Assembly: GCF_002835735.1 (NCBI RefSeq)
Contig: NZ_PISD01000005.1
Location: 1 to 64,000, forward strand
Direction: 5' to 3'
DNA length: 64,000 nt
DNA from: Cytobacillus horneckiae
Lineage (GTDB): Bacteria; Bacillota; Bacilli; Bacillales; Cytobacillaceae
Shown: one piece after another, positions 16,731 to 23,636 of the stretch
Numbering within the stretch: the first letter of the stretch is position 1
How the letters are laid out: the number at the start of each line of letters is the position of its first letter
Notes under the pieces: generated by a model
What the model was told of the DNA's origin: nothing
Seen by the model: only the letters and a program-made list of their open reading frames with translations
Databases searched by the model: none
Made by a program: the position numbers and the translations under genes

Positions 16731-16850
16731 GTGAACAAGCAGTTAAGTGACCTTGTGAAAAAGTTACAATCTCAAGGAATTCGCGCATCCGTTTGTAAAA
16801 AGCCATCAAGTTTAAAGAAAAAAGCAAAGAAGCTACCGAATCTTGGATGA
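16731..16850 (+). CDS. small basic protein (39 aa)
   Basis: A GTG-initiated frame with GGGAGG about 10 nt upstream encodes 39 residues, very rich in Lys (11 Lys) in the second half (KKPSSLKKKAKKLP). It is the first frame in the transcript from the operator-controlled promoter and ends 77 bp before the alarmone synthetase start. No family recognised. It could be a real small protein or a leader ORF. Confidence 0.45.
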   Translation: MNKQLSDLVKKLQSQGIRASVCKKPSSLKKKAKKLPNLG

Positions 16851-16927
16851 AACATTGGATTATTCCCATTGTCAGAAGGAACAATTACGGAAAAAATAAA
16901 TGAGCAAACTAGAAATGGGGAGAAAAA

Positions 16928-17683
16928 ATGGATCAAAATTTAGTGGACACAAATGAGATATTAAAGACATTAAAGAAAGAATTAATGCGCTTTATGCTTT
17001 CTTATAAATTTGCATTGGAAGAAATCAATACGAAAATAGATATATTAAAACAGGAATTTCAATATTTTCACGATTACAATCCAATCGAACATGTGAAATC
17101 CCGTTTAAAATCACCTGAAAGTATTTTGAGAAAAATTGAACGCAAAGGTGATGAATTCACGATTGAATCTATCCAAAAAAATATTCGTGATATTGCAGGA
17201 GTCAGAATCACATGTTCATTTATTTCAGATATTTATGCAATCAAGGATATGATTGCCAATCAAAAGGATGTAACTTTGGTCGAGTGCAAGGATTACATTA
17301 AAAATCCTAAACCGAACGGCTATCAAAGCATGCATTTAATTGTACAAGTCCCTGTTTTTATGTCCGACGGTGAACAGAAAGTATTTGTTGAAATACAAAT
17401 CCGGACGATTGCGATGGACTTTTGGGCGAGTTTAGAACACAAAATTTATTATAAGTATGATAAAGAAATTCCAGCGTATATGAAAAAAGAATTAAGCGAA
17501 GCAGCTGAAACTGCAGCCCAGCTTGATCGGAAAATGGAAAGCATCCATTTAGAAATGAACAAACTGAAGGAGCTTAATCATGATGCAGGACATATAGAAG
17601 AGCTGCAAATTTTAAATGAACGTTTTCGTTTACCTGCCCAATTTCTCAATTTAAAAAGAAACACTGGAGGAGGAAAAACATGA
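16928..17683 (+). CDS. small alarmone synthetase, RelA/SpoT domain (RelQ/YjbM-YwaC type)
   Basis: The 251-aa protein is a single-domain (p)ppGpp synthetase: the substrate-binding RDIAGVRITCSF segment, PNGYQSMHL and the EIQIRTIAMDFWASLEHKIYYK motif are all present, and there is no HD hydrolase or TGS/ACT domain. It should transfer pyrophosphate from ATP to GTP or GDP. An AUGA-type overlap couples it to the membrane gene that follows. Its promoter is covered by the TGACAARGTGTCA palindromes, implying transcriptional derepression rather than ribosome-linked control. Confidence 0.9.
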   Translation: MDQNLVDTNEILKTLKKELMRFMLSYKFALEEINTKIDILKQEFQYFHDYNPIEHVKSRLKSPESILRKIERKGDEFTIESIQKNIRDIAGVRITCSFISDIYAIKDMIANQKDVTLVECKDYIKNPKPNGYQSMHLIVQVPVFMSDGEQKVFVEIQIRTIAMDFWASLEHKIYYKYDKEIPAYMKKELSEAAETAAQLDRKMESIHLEMNKLKELNHDAGHIEELQILNERFRLPAQFLNLKRNTGGGKT

Positions 17684-18114
17684 ATTTTAACCCATTTGCC
17701 GAAATGCCCGCCTTTGTACAAAAAGAAATGGAGAAATTGAATGAAAAAATTTCTCCATTTATGAAGAAGGCTTCACGATACGCTTTATTTTCGTTTCCTC
17801 TAATTGTTTTCTCAATCATGAATTTAGTTATTCTCATTTTTGCCGTTCCGTATGACGAGAATATGTGGATTACGGTAGGGATTTACGCAGTGTTAGGTGC
17901 GGTAGGGATGGCATTATCTAAAGAATCGAAAATCCGCCGCAAGGAAATAGAAAAAATGAGCATGGACTATATTATTGAACGAATTAATAAAAGTGAACAT
18001 GCTTCAGAACAAATGAAAACAAAATATGTAACCTTAATTAAAGAAAAGCCGATTACTGCCTTGGCGCAATTTACAGCATTTCTGCAAGAGGAGAGAAGAC
18101 GTTCATATTACTAA
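17680..18114 (+). CDS. DUF5392-like membrane protein
   Basis: The 144-aa protein has two hydrophobic helices (about residues 33-55 and 63-80), a basic segment (SKESKIRRKEIEKM) and a long cytoplasmic helical tail. It resembles the Bacillus DUF5392 family by memory; I cannot verify this. GGAGG sits upstream of its ATG, and the start overlaps the alarmone synthetase stop, so synthesis of the two is coupled. Confidence 0.6.
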   Translation: MNFNPFAEMPAFVQKEMEKLNEKISPFMKKASRYALFSFPLIVFSIMNLVILIFAVPYDENMWITVGIYAVLGAVGMALSKESKIRRKEIEKMSMDYIIERINKSEHASEQMKTKYVTLIKEKPITALAQFTAFLQEERRRSYY

Positions 18115-18142
18115 GTAAGAATTAGGTAGGAGGGGAGAAACC

Positions 18143-18751
18143 TTGCCAAAAATCACCTTTTTTAACTTGCCACACGAAAAACAAAAAAAATTAGTTCATG
18201 CGGCCAGGCAGGAATTTTCAAGAGTGCCATTATATCAGGCATCAATAACTAATATAGTTAAATCTGCACGGATTCCGAGAGGCAGTTTTTATCAGTATTT
18301 TGAAGATAAAGAAGACGCTTTCTTTTATTTGTTAAAAGAACGGGTGCAGGTGAATAAAAATTATTTATTTTCCTTAATAAAGCGGCATGAAGGGGATATT
18401 TTTCAAACATTGATTGATTTTTATAAATTAATTATTACCGAAGAGGAAGAAAACTTAAGCTTTCTAAGGAATATTTTTCTGAATATGAATCATCAAATTG
18501 AAACAGAATTCGAACGAAGCTTCAGTAATCATGAAGCAAATGAGGAGTTTAGTGAATTTAGCTCTCTCATTGATAAAGACAAATTGAACATTAAAAATGA
18601 TGAAGAATTTGCGTGCATGATGAAAATTTTAATCTCAGTCATGATGAGAAGCGTCATTGATAAATTTTCCCGGGACCTCACAGAAGACGAGGCTATGCGC
18701 CATTTTAACATCGAAATGAACTTGCTGAAAAACGGATTATCAATGAACTAA
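18143..18751 (+). CDS. TetR family regulator of the alarmone operon
   Basis: The 202-aa protein has the TetR DNA-binding region (ITNIVKSARIPRGSFYQYFEDKEDAFFYLL, about residues 34-63, with the typical YQYF). The start is TTG at 18143 behind AGGAGGGG. It is the last gene of the operon whose promoter carries three identical palindromes, so it is the natural candidate to bind them and regulate its own synthesis. The ligand is unknown. Confidence 0.8.
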   Translation: MPKITFFNLPHEKQKKLVHAARQEFSRVPLYQASITNIVKSARIPRGSFYQYFEDKEDAFFYLLKERVQVNKNYLFSLIKRHEGDIFQTLIDFYKLIITEEEENLSFLRNIFLNMNHQIETEFERSFSNHEANEEFSEFSSLIDKDKLNIKNDEEFACMMKILISVMMRSVIDKFSRDLTEDEAMRHFNIEMNLLKNGLSMN

Positions 18752-18873
18752 AAAGAAATGCCTAGCAAGCATTCCTCAGGCTGTAAAAAAAAATGAAGAG
18801 CTTGAGTTTTTCCAGGCGCACCGCTCGCTTTCTATTGGTTTGAACGTTGAACATAACTAGCTTCAAATAATGA

Positions 18874-18908
18874 AAAAAGAGAAGTTGAGTGTGCTCAATT
18901 TCTCTTTT
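18874..18908. terminator. intrinsic terminator, probably bidirectional
   Basis: AAAAGAGAA-TTGAG-tgtg-CTCAA-TTCTCTTTTT hairpin 120 bp after the TetR gene. The 18909-19111 stretch that follows has no supported gene. Confidence 0.7.
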
Positions 18909-19111
18909 TCGTTATGATGCCTTGATTAAATTCACTGCCATTTATGGGAGGCCCGTTTCGTTTTCAACCTTCGATTTTCCTCGGACAGAAAATAGAGTGA
19001 AATGCAAATTAGCCTCCAATAATCTAAAAACTGGTTCCACGTCAATCTTGCTTTTTGGTTTTAGAGGAGGGTTTTATCCCAGCCACTTTTCTAAGAACAG
19101 AGGCACTCATA

Positions 19112-19531
19112 TTAATAAAACTCCATATGTTTCTTCTCGTTTCGATAATAATTAAGGCGATCTTCCAGCGTACCTGTATGAAATTCAAACTTATGGCCAT
19201 CCGGGTCAGTGAAATAAATTGATTTTTTATCCTTATCATCGCGTTCTCTGCCTTGAAGTATATGTACATTTAATTGAATAAGTTTATTAAGCATGACATC
19301 AAAGTCATCTTCTGCAATCGTAAAAGCAAGATGGGTATAGGATTGATGTATTTCATTTCGGGGGATGTCAGCTTCAAGATTCAAGGCCAACCACAGCCCG
19401 TTTAGGTCAAAATATGCGGTCGTCCGGCCTTTAACCAATAGTTTCGCATCAAATACTTTTTGATAAAACTCAATTGATTTCTCTAAATCAGATACTGAAA
19501 AAAGCAAATGATTTATTCCTTGAATTTGCAT
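19112..19531 (-). CDS. fosB: fosfomycin resistance thiol transferase FosB
   Basis: The 139-aa glyoxalase-fold protein matches FosB throughout: [72 protein letters not shown]. Metal ligands are His in NHLLF, His in YTHLAF and Glu in KFEFHTG. The enzyme adds bacillithiol to the epoxide of fosfomycin. AGGAGA precedes the ATG, and a TTGTGA/TCACAA palindrome lies upstream. Confidence 0.92.
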   Translation of the reverse strand: MQIQGINHLLFSVSDLEKSIEFYQKVFDAKLLVKGRTTAYFDLNGLWLALNLEADIPRNEIHQSYTHLAFTIAEDDFDVMLNKLIQLNVHILQGRERDDKDKKSIYFTDPDGHKFEFHTGTLEDRLNYYRNEKKHMEFY

Positions 19532-19552
19532 AAAAATTCTCCTTTAAAAAAT

Positions 19553-19574
19553 TATTGTGAAAAAATCACAATAT
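19553..19574. promoter_or_regulatory. inverted repeat between fosB and the toxin promoter
   Basis: TATTGTGA and TCACAATA flank an A6 spacer, 22 bp upstream of fosB and 25 bp upstream of the toxin -10. It could be an operator; no regulator is assigned. Confidence 0.4.
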
Positions 19575-19595
19575 TCCAAATATATACATTCTAAT

Positions 19596-19604
19596 GGTAT
19601 AATT
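19596..19604 (+). promoter_or_regulatory. extended -10 promoter of the toxin mRNA
   Basis: TGGTATAAT with a poor -35; the transcript would begin near 19611 and run to the terminator at 19833-19870. Confidence 0.5.
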
Positions 19605-19670
19605 AATACAGCAATGGATTTGTTATGTCGAAGGCAGTCCGCCCATCCCCAAAGGAGAGGGGGTGCTGCT

Positions 19671-19760
19671 TTGACAGTTTTTGAGGCTTTGGTATTCGCT
19701 TGTACATTTACAAGTTTAATCATGGCTGTTCTGTCATTCAACCACAACGATAAAAAATAA
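19671..19760 (+). CDS. type I toxin, holin-like small membrane peptide (29 aa)
   Basis: A TTG-initiated 29-aa peptide (starting MTVFEALVFACTF, ending NHNDKK) with one transmembrane helix and a charged tail matches the putative holin-like toxin family of Bacillus and relatives. The ribosome site AAAGGAG is flanked by CATCCCC and GGGGGTG, which can pair and place it in a hairpin loop, typical of type I toxin mRNAs. An antisense RNA overlaps the 3' end (19751-19886). Confidence 0.75.
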   Translation: MTVFEALVFACTFTSLIMAVLSFNHNDKK

Positions 19761-19886
19761 TCCACCTAAGCACGATGTGCGGTGGATTTAATCCGTATAG
19801 CTGGCTGCCTTAAAGGCTAACCATTCTATTGCAAGATCGGCTGGTGTTGCCCCACCACCGATCTTTTTTAATATATGCAACTCGTT
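19751..19886 (-). ncRNA. antisense antitoxin RNA (about 136 nt)
   Basis: On the minus strand, a promoter (TTCACA, 17 bp, TATAAT; 19893-19921) is followed by a transcript that covers the toxin mRNA terminator and ends at AATCCACC..GGTGGATT + ATTTTTT (19751-19788), directly over the toxin stop codon. The overlap with the toxin mRNA 3' region is about 120 nt. This is the arrangement of TxpA/RatA-like type I antitoxins. Confidence 0.7.
19833..19870 (+). terminator. terminator of the toxin mRNA
   Basis: AAGATCGG and CCGATCTT with inner TGGTG/CACCA pairing, followed by TTTTTTAA. Confidence 0.85.
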
Positions 19887-19892
19887 TCCTTT

Positions 19893-19921
19893 ATTATACA
19901 ATAGATTTTATTTTCTGTGAA
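19893..19921 (-). promoter_or_regulatory. promoter of the antitoxin RNA
   Basis: TTCACA (19916-19921) and TATAAT (19893-19898) separated by exactly 17 bp, read on the minus strand. Confidence 0.75.
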
Positions 19922-19961
19922 CAAGCTGGTCTTGTCCGATTTCTAGTTTCAAACAATTTAT

Positions 19962-20639
19962 TCAATATTTCCAACGATAATGACCTGCAATAGGTGTATT
20001 AAAAGACGAAAGCTTTACTTCTGCAGCAAATGGGCGGATATTATGGATAAAATAAGGGGTCCCATCCTTTGCTTTTTTGTCAGAAATAATGCCTACATGG
20101 TGGAAGTTCCTTTCCATAAAGACGACAATATCACCTGCTTGCCATTGTTGCAAGTTTTCATTATCTCCTGTTATAAGCTCAGTCGTTAAAGACTCAGCGT
20201 ATCTTTCAAAATAGACGAATTGATTAGGCACACTGCGAAAATCAATATTAGGGTCAGGTTTGCCATCGACTCTCGGATACAAATGTGTGTGTTCAACAAT
20301 ATCAGCATCCATTAAGTCTTTTAAGGTGATATTCGCGCCAAGGAGACCTCTCCAAATCACATCTGTACATACACCTTCGTCACTAGGAGGATAGCCTCTC
20401 TGGTAATACCTGCTTTTATAAATTGTTTGCTGTCTGACTTCTTTCCGGGCGGCTTCAACAATATCAAGGGCATCGGGAATCCCATTCTGATTGGCATCAA
20501 TGGTGGAGTAGTTATCTGATGTATGTATTTCCTCTAAATGAATACCAAGATGATCTAAAATAATCCCGCCTTTAAAGAAATACATAAAGATAAATAATAT
20601 GAAAATAAAGAGCAAAACAATGACAATCAATTTCTTCAT
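19962..20639 (-). CDS. DUF1287 domain protein, membrane anchored
   Basis: The 225-aa protein has an N-terminal signal anchor (residues 4-24) and an extracytoplasmic DUF1287 domain with SEGVCTDVIWR (candidate catalytic Cys, about residue 93) and GDIVVFMERNFHHVGIISD. The family is related to NlpC/P60-like cysteine hydrolases, so a cell-wall or extracellular amidase role is possible but unproven. It stands alone, transcribed away from the Fur-box operon. Confidence 0.75.
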   Translation of the reverse strand: MKKLIVIVLLFIFILFIFMYFFKGGIILDHLGIHLEEIHTSDNYSTIDANQNGIPDALDIVEAARKEVRQQTIYKSRYYQRGYPPSDEGVCTDVIWRGLLGANITLKDLMDADIVEHTHLYPRVDGKPDPNIDFRSVPNQFVYFERYAESLTTELITGDNENLQQWQAGDIVVFMERNFHHVGIISDKKAKDGTPYFIHNIRPFAAEVKLSSFNTPIAGHYRWKY

Positions 20640-20729
20640 CTAAATCCTCCCATCCATTAAATTGACGTCCATTTCAATTAACAGGTTACAAATATTACTA
20701 AAGTTGCAAATGAAAAAATCGTTGTAATT

Positions 20730-20744
20730 GATAATGGTTCTCAT
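20730..20744. promoter_or_regulatory. Fur box
   Basis: TGATAAT-G-GTTCTCA matches the Bacillus 7-1-7 Fur consensus TGATAAT-N-ATTATCA at 12 of 14 positions, 32 bp before the zinc-ribbon gene start. Confidence 0.6.
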
Positions 20745-20775
20745 TTACAATAAAGAAAAAGGAAGGGTGTTGAAT

Positions 20776-20937
20776 ATGTGCGAAAAAAGAGAGAATTCTT
20801 GTCATTCTTCATTCATTTGTTATGATTGTGGATATATAGAAGTTGGAATTTATGAGCCAGAACAATGCCCATGTTGTGGAGAATTGCGGGAAAGTATAAA
20901 TAATGAATATCCACTCATAGATAAAAAGGAATTTTAA
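20776..20937 (+). CDS. small rubredoxin-like zinc-ribbon protein (53 aa)
   Basis: Two CxxC pairs (CYDCGY and CPCCGEL) form a rubredoxin-type metal-binding knuckle. I start at the ATG at 20776 with AAGGGTG 6 nt upstream; the frame is open further 5' without a ribosome site. It lies directly behind a Fur box, so it is probably made in iron limitation. The next genes follow in the same direction at short spacing (46, 30, -4 bp). Confidence 0.65.
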   Translation: MCEKRENSCHSSFICYDCGYIEVGIYEPEQCPCCGELRESINNEYPLIDKKEF

Positions 20938-20983
20938 TGGGAGAAGTTGAATTAAGCAAGAAAGTATTCCAGGGGGAGTGGAA

Positions 20984-21478
20984 ATGCAACAAAGAATCCA
21001 AATACGTCAAATGAACATTTCAGATATACCGCAAATTCAAAGGGTGGCAAAAGAAAGCTGGAATGCAACCTATGAAGGGATCATCCCAATTGATGCGCAA
21101 GAAAGCTTTTTATTAGCTGCTTACAGCGAACAAATGCTAACAAGGCGTTTTGAGCAATCTATTCTATTTGTTGCTGAAGCTGATGGTAGAATTATAGGAT
21201 TTGCAAATTACTCGCAAATGCGAGAATGTGGAGAGGTAGAATTAGGCGCCATTTATTTGCTGCCTGCTTATCAAGGAAAAGGAATCGGCTCAAGCTTATT
21301 GAAAACAGGGATAAAGCATTTTGAAGGTGTGAAGACCCTATTAATAAATGTTGCGAAAGAAAATAAATTAGGCAGAAGCTTCTATAATAGTAAAGGTTTT
21401 AAAGCGGTTGACGAGTTTGACGATCCATTCGAAGGAGTAATCGTAAAGACGGTTACAATGGTTTTGGAAATTAGATAA
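20984..21478 (+). CDS. GNAT family N-acetyltransferase
   Basis: The 164-aa protein has the acetyl-CoA-binding LPAYQGKGIGSSLL loop (R/Q-x-x-G-x-G/A) and a C-terminal FYNSKGFK motif. The ATG at 20984 fits AGGGGGAG better than the GTG at 20978. The substrate is unknown. It lies between the zinc-ribbon gene and the heme-monooxygenase-like gene in one direction. Confidence 0.8.
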   Translation: MQQRIQIRQMNISDIPQIQRVAKESWNATYEGIIPIDAQESFLLAAYSEQMLTRRFEQSILFVAEADGRIIGFANYSQMRECGEVELGAIYLLPAYQGKGIGSSLLKTGIKHFEGVKTLLINVAKENKLGRSFYNSKGFKAVDEFDDPFEGVIVKTVTMVLEIR

Positions 21479-21508
21479 ACATAGTATTTTTCTTGAGGAG
21501 GCTAATCT

Positions 21509-21814
21509 ATGTATACAGTTTTTTCAACATTCGATGTGAATGAAGAAAAAGCAGAGGAAGTGATTGGGATTTATCAAAATCGTTCCCGTCTTGTCGACAG
21601 TGCGGAAGGTTTTGTTGACTTTTTTCTCCTGCAAAATGACAAACGGCCGGGAGAATTAACTGTTCAATTAATCTTTAATAATAAGAAGGATTATTTGCAA
21701 TGGGTGAGAGGCGAGGATTTTAAAAGAATCCATGAGTTAGAAAAAAAATATCCAGATCAGGAATTGGCTGCAGTCATACCGAAAGTCTCACAGTATAAAG
21801 TTGTGGCACGATGA
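21509..21814 (+). CDS. ABM-domain (HmoA/IsdG-like) heme-degrading monooxygenase candidate
   Basis: The 101-aa protein is a single antibiotic-biosynthesis-monooxygenase fold: a short beta-rich ferredoxin-like domain with NRSRLVDSAEGFVDFFLLQ and YLQWVRGEDFKRIHE (His as candidate axial ligand). Bacillus HmoA/HmoB of this type degrade heme and are iron-regulated, which agrees with the Fur box at the start of this gene run. AGGAGG lies ahead of the ATG, and its stop overlaps the next start by 4 bp. Confidence 0.75.
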   Translation: MYTVFSTFDVNEEKAEEVIGIYQNRSRLVDSAEGFVDFFLLQNDKRPGELTVQLIFNNKKDYLQWVRGEDFKRIHELEKKYPDQELAAVIPKVSQYKVVAR

Positions 21815-22185
21815 GCAGGTTTGAAACGATTGCCGAAGAGGTAACTATAAGAATATACAGAGAAGATTCAACTTTAATTGAGCGGTACGGAAAGCGTGGA
21901 AAAGAACAAACATTTACAGATAATCTCCATCATTTGGATTATTTGAAGGCTGCCAGTGATTTAAACAGCACGGCTATTTTTACAGACTATGCCATTTGGT
22001 TAAATGGTATATTAACAAAAATTGGGATGACTTCCCAAACTTTAATAGATAACTTTATATATCTTGATGAAGCACTCCAGAACAGTCCTTTTGTTGATCA
22101 TGCTGAAGCAGCGGTTTATTCCAGATATTTGGCTGATGCTATTCAGGCGCTGCAAAGCATGAAAGGGGAAAATAAATATGTCTAA
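21811..22185 (+). CDS. helical sensor-domain protein preceding the B12-binding protein
   Basis: The 124-aa all-helical protein contains RYGKRGKEQTFTDNLHHL and TDYAIWLNGILTKIG. From memory this pattern occurs as the N-terminal half of some larger B12-binding-domain proteins in other phyla; here it would be a separate polypeptide. The gene overlaps both neighbours (4 bp and 8 bp), strongly suggesting a partner of the B12 protein. No enzyme motif is visible. Confidence 0.55.
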   Translation: MSRFETIAEEVTIRIYREDSTLIERYGKRGKEQTFTDNLHHLDYLKAASDLNSTAIFTDYAIWLNGILTKIGMTSQTLIDNFIYLDEALQNSPFVDHAEAAVYSRYLADAIQALQSMKGENKYV

Positions 22186-22831
22186 AGGCGAAGAATTAGC
22201 AGGCATTCTTCTAAAGGGATCTGTAACAGATGCGTGGGATTATATAGAGAAGTATAATCATCTGTCGAACCTGGAAATTTATCAAGATATTATAACACCA
22301 GCGATGATATATGTCGGGCAATTATGGGAGAACTTTGAAATTACAGTTGCCGATGAACATTTAGCTTCAGGTGTATGCGATTTTATACTTGCAAGACTTG
22401 CATCAAAATATAAGAGCAAGAGTGAAGACCATGACGCGCCGAAAGCAATGTTTTTATGTTTGGAAGGAGAACAGCATAATGTCGGTTTAAAGATGACCGC
22501 TAGTCTGTTTGAAGAGAAAAAATGGGACGTGAAATTTTTTGGTGCAAATTTGCCTGTGCAATATGCATTGAAAGCTGCAAAAGAATGGGAGCCGGATGTG
22601 ATTGGTCTTTCAGTATCCATTGCGACACATCTGCCAAAGCTTAAAGAATATACAGAAGTTTTCACTTATCTCCCTAAAAAACCGACCATTCTTGTAGGCG
22701 GCAGACTTACAAGCATGTATAACCTGCAAACCTTTGCAGCAAATAATCCGCTGATTATAACAAATTTATATGAATTAAATGAGTGGATAAGCAACTATCA
22801 AATGGAGGGGAGGACAAATGCAATTAATTGA
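22178..22831 (+). CDS. free-standing CarH-like B12 photosensor
   Basis: The 217-aa protein has a four-helix-bundle cap followed by a cobalamin-binding Rossmann domain. The cap holds the W-x9-EH signature of the light-sensing CarH group (Trp50, Val57, Glu60, His61), and the Rossmann domain has the base-off motif E-x-H-x-x-G (EQHNVG, His100), SVS (145-147) and GG (174-175). There is no MerR DNA-binding domain, so the light signal (loss of the 5'-deoxyadenosyl group) must pass to a partner. The genes on either side overlap it, the 3' neighbour encoding a PAS-STAS protein. Confidence 0.8.
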   Translation: MSKGEELAGILLKGSVTDAWDYIEKYNHLSNLEIYQDIITPAMIYVGQLWENFEITVADEHLASGVCDFILARLASKYKSKSEDHDAPKAMFLCLEGEQHNVGLKMTASLFEEKKWDVKFFGANLPVQYALKAAKEWEPDVIGLSVSIATHLPKLKEYTEVFTYLPKKPTILVGGRLTSMYNLQTFAANNPLIITNLYELNEWISNYQMEGRTNAIN

Positions 22832-23579
22832 TTTTGAATTGCCATTGCCATTTTTAAAAGCCAATAATACAGGTCAGATTATCAGCTATTCTTATCAAGC
22901 TGAAGAGATATTCGATTTATCACAAGGGGTTCTATTGAACCTTATTGATGAAGGAAGCATAAAGAAGTTTGAAAATGCTCGCGCCATAGCAGGGAAAAAT
23001 ATGTGTTTTGAAGCGAATTTGAAAACAAAAACTTCCCAGATTACCTTGTTTGATGTATATATTACTTGGGATCATGAGCACAATGCGTATATGCAATTTG
23101 CTGTAAAAGAAAAAGATAATGAACGATTGTTTGAAAAATTGCAGGAGCTACAAAACAGGCTGGCTGCGACAGACTTTGAACTTTATGAAAAAAAAGAGAT
23201 GCTTGAACGGACCTTATTAAGACTGGATGAGCTGTCCGGTCCATTTATTCCATTATCTAATTCTATCGCCTATATTCCGTTATTTGGAGACATTACACAA
23301 GAGAAAATATCCATTATATCAGAAAGATGTTATCATGCTGTTTCAAACGGAGAGTATTCACTCAATTTAATTGATGTTACATCTGTAGGCTATATATACG
23401 ATGATGGAGTATTGAAGCTGAAGGAAATGATTAAAGGTTTGCGATTAATTACCGGCGGAGAAGTAAAATTAATCGGAATGAGCCCGAAGCATACACCTAT
23501 TTTTCATAAATACAATTTTGAATCAATTGTAGAGACAAACCACTCCTTGTCTAAGGTACTGAATATGTCAGTTTCTTAA
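22818..23579 (+). CDS. PAS-STAS signalling protein (RsbR-like)
   Basis: The 253-aa protein has a PAS-like N-terminus (about residues 5-95), a coiled linker helix (about 98-135) and a C-terminal STAS domain (about 145-250) with LIDVTSVGYIYDDG, where the Thr matches a kinase-target position of RsbR-type stressosome proteins. No kinase or phosphatase lies next to it. It overlaps the B12 gene by 14 bp, so it is the likely receiver of the B12 or light signal (inference). A perfect palindromic terminator follows. Confidence 0.75.
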   Translation: MQLIDFELPLPFLKANNTGQIISYSYQAEEIFDLSQGVLLNLIDEGSIKKFENARAIAGKNMCFEANLKTKTSQITLFDVYITWDHEHNAYMQFAVKEKDNERLFEKLQELQNRLAATDFELYEKKEMLERTLLRLDELSGPFIPLSNSIAYIPLFGDITQEKISIISERCYHAVSNGEYSLNLIDVTSVGYIYDDGVLKLKEMIKGLRLITGGEVKLIGMSPKHTPIFHKYNFESIVETNHSLSKVLNMSVS

Positions 23580-23597
23580 AACATCTTAAAAGACTAC

Positions 23598-23631
23598 AAA
23601 ATGCTGATAACTCATGAGTTATCAGCATTTT
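23598..23631. terminator. bidirectional intrinsic terminator
   Basis: A fully self-complementary 34-bp palindrome (AAAATGCTGATAACTC and its complement) separates the convergent PAS-STAS and aminotransferase genes. Confidence 0.85.
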
Positions 23632-23636
23632 AAGAT

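Noticed and set aside
18889-19155. Plus-strand 88-codon frame between the TetR terminator and fosB
   Set aside because: It begins inside the terminator hairpin, overlaps fosB in antisense, has no ribosome site and no protein-like composition.
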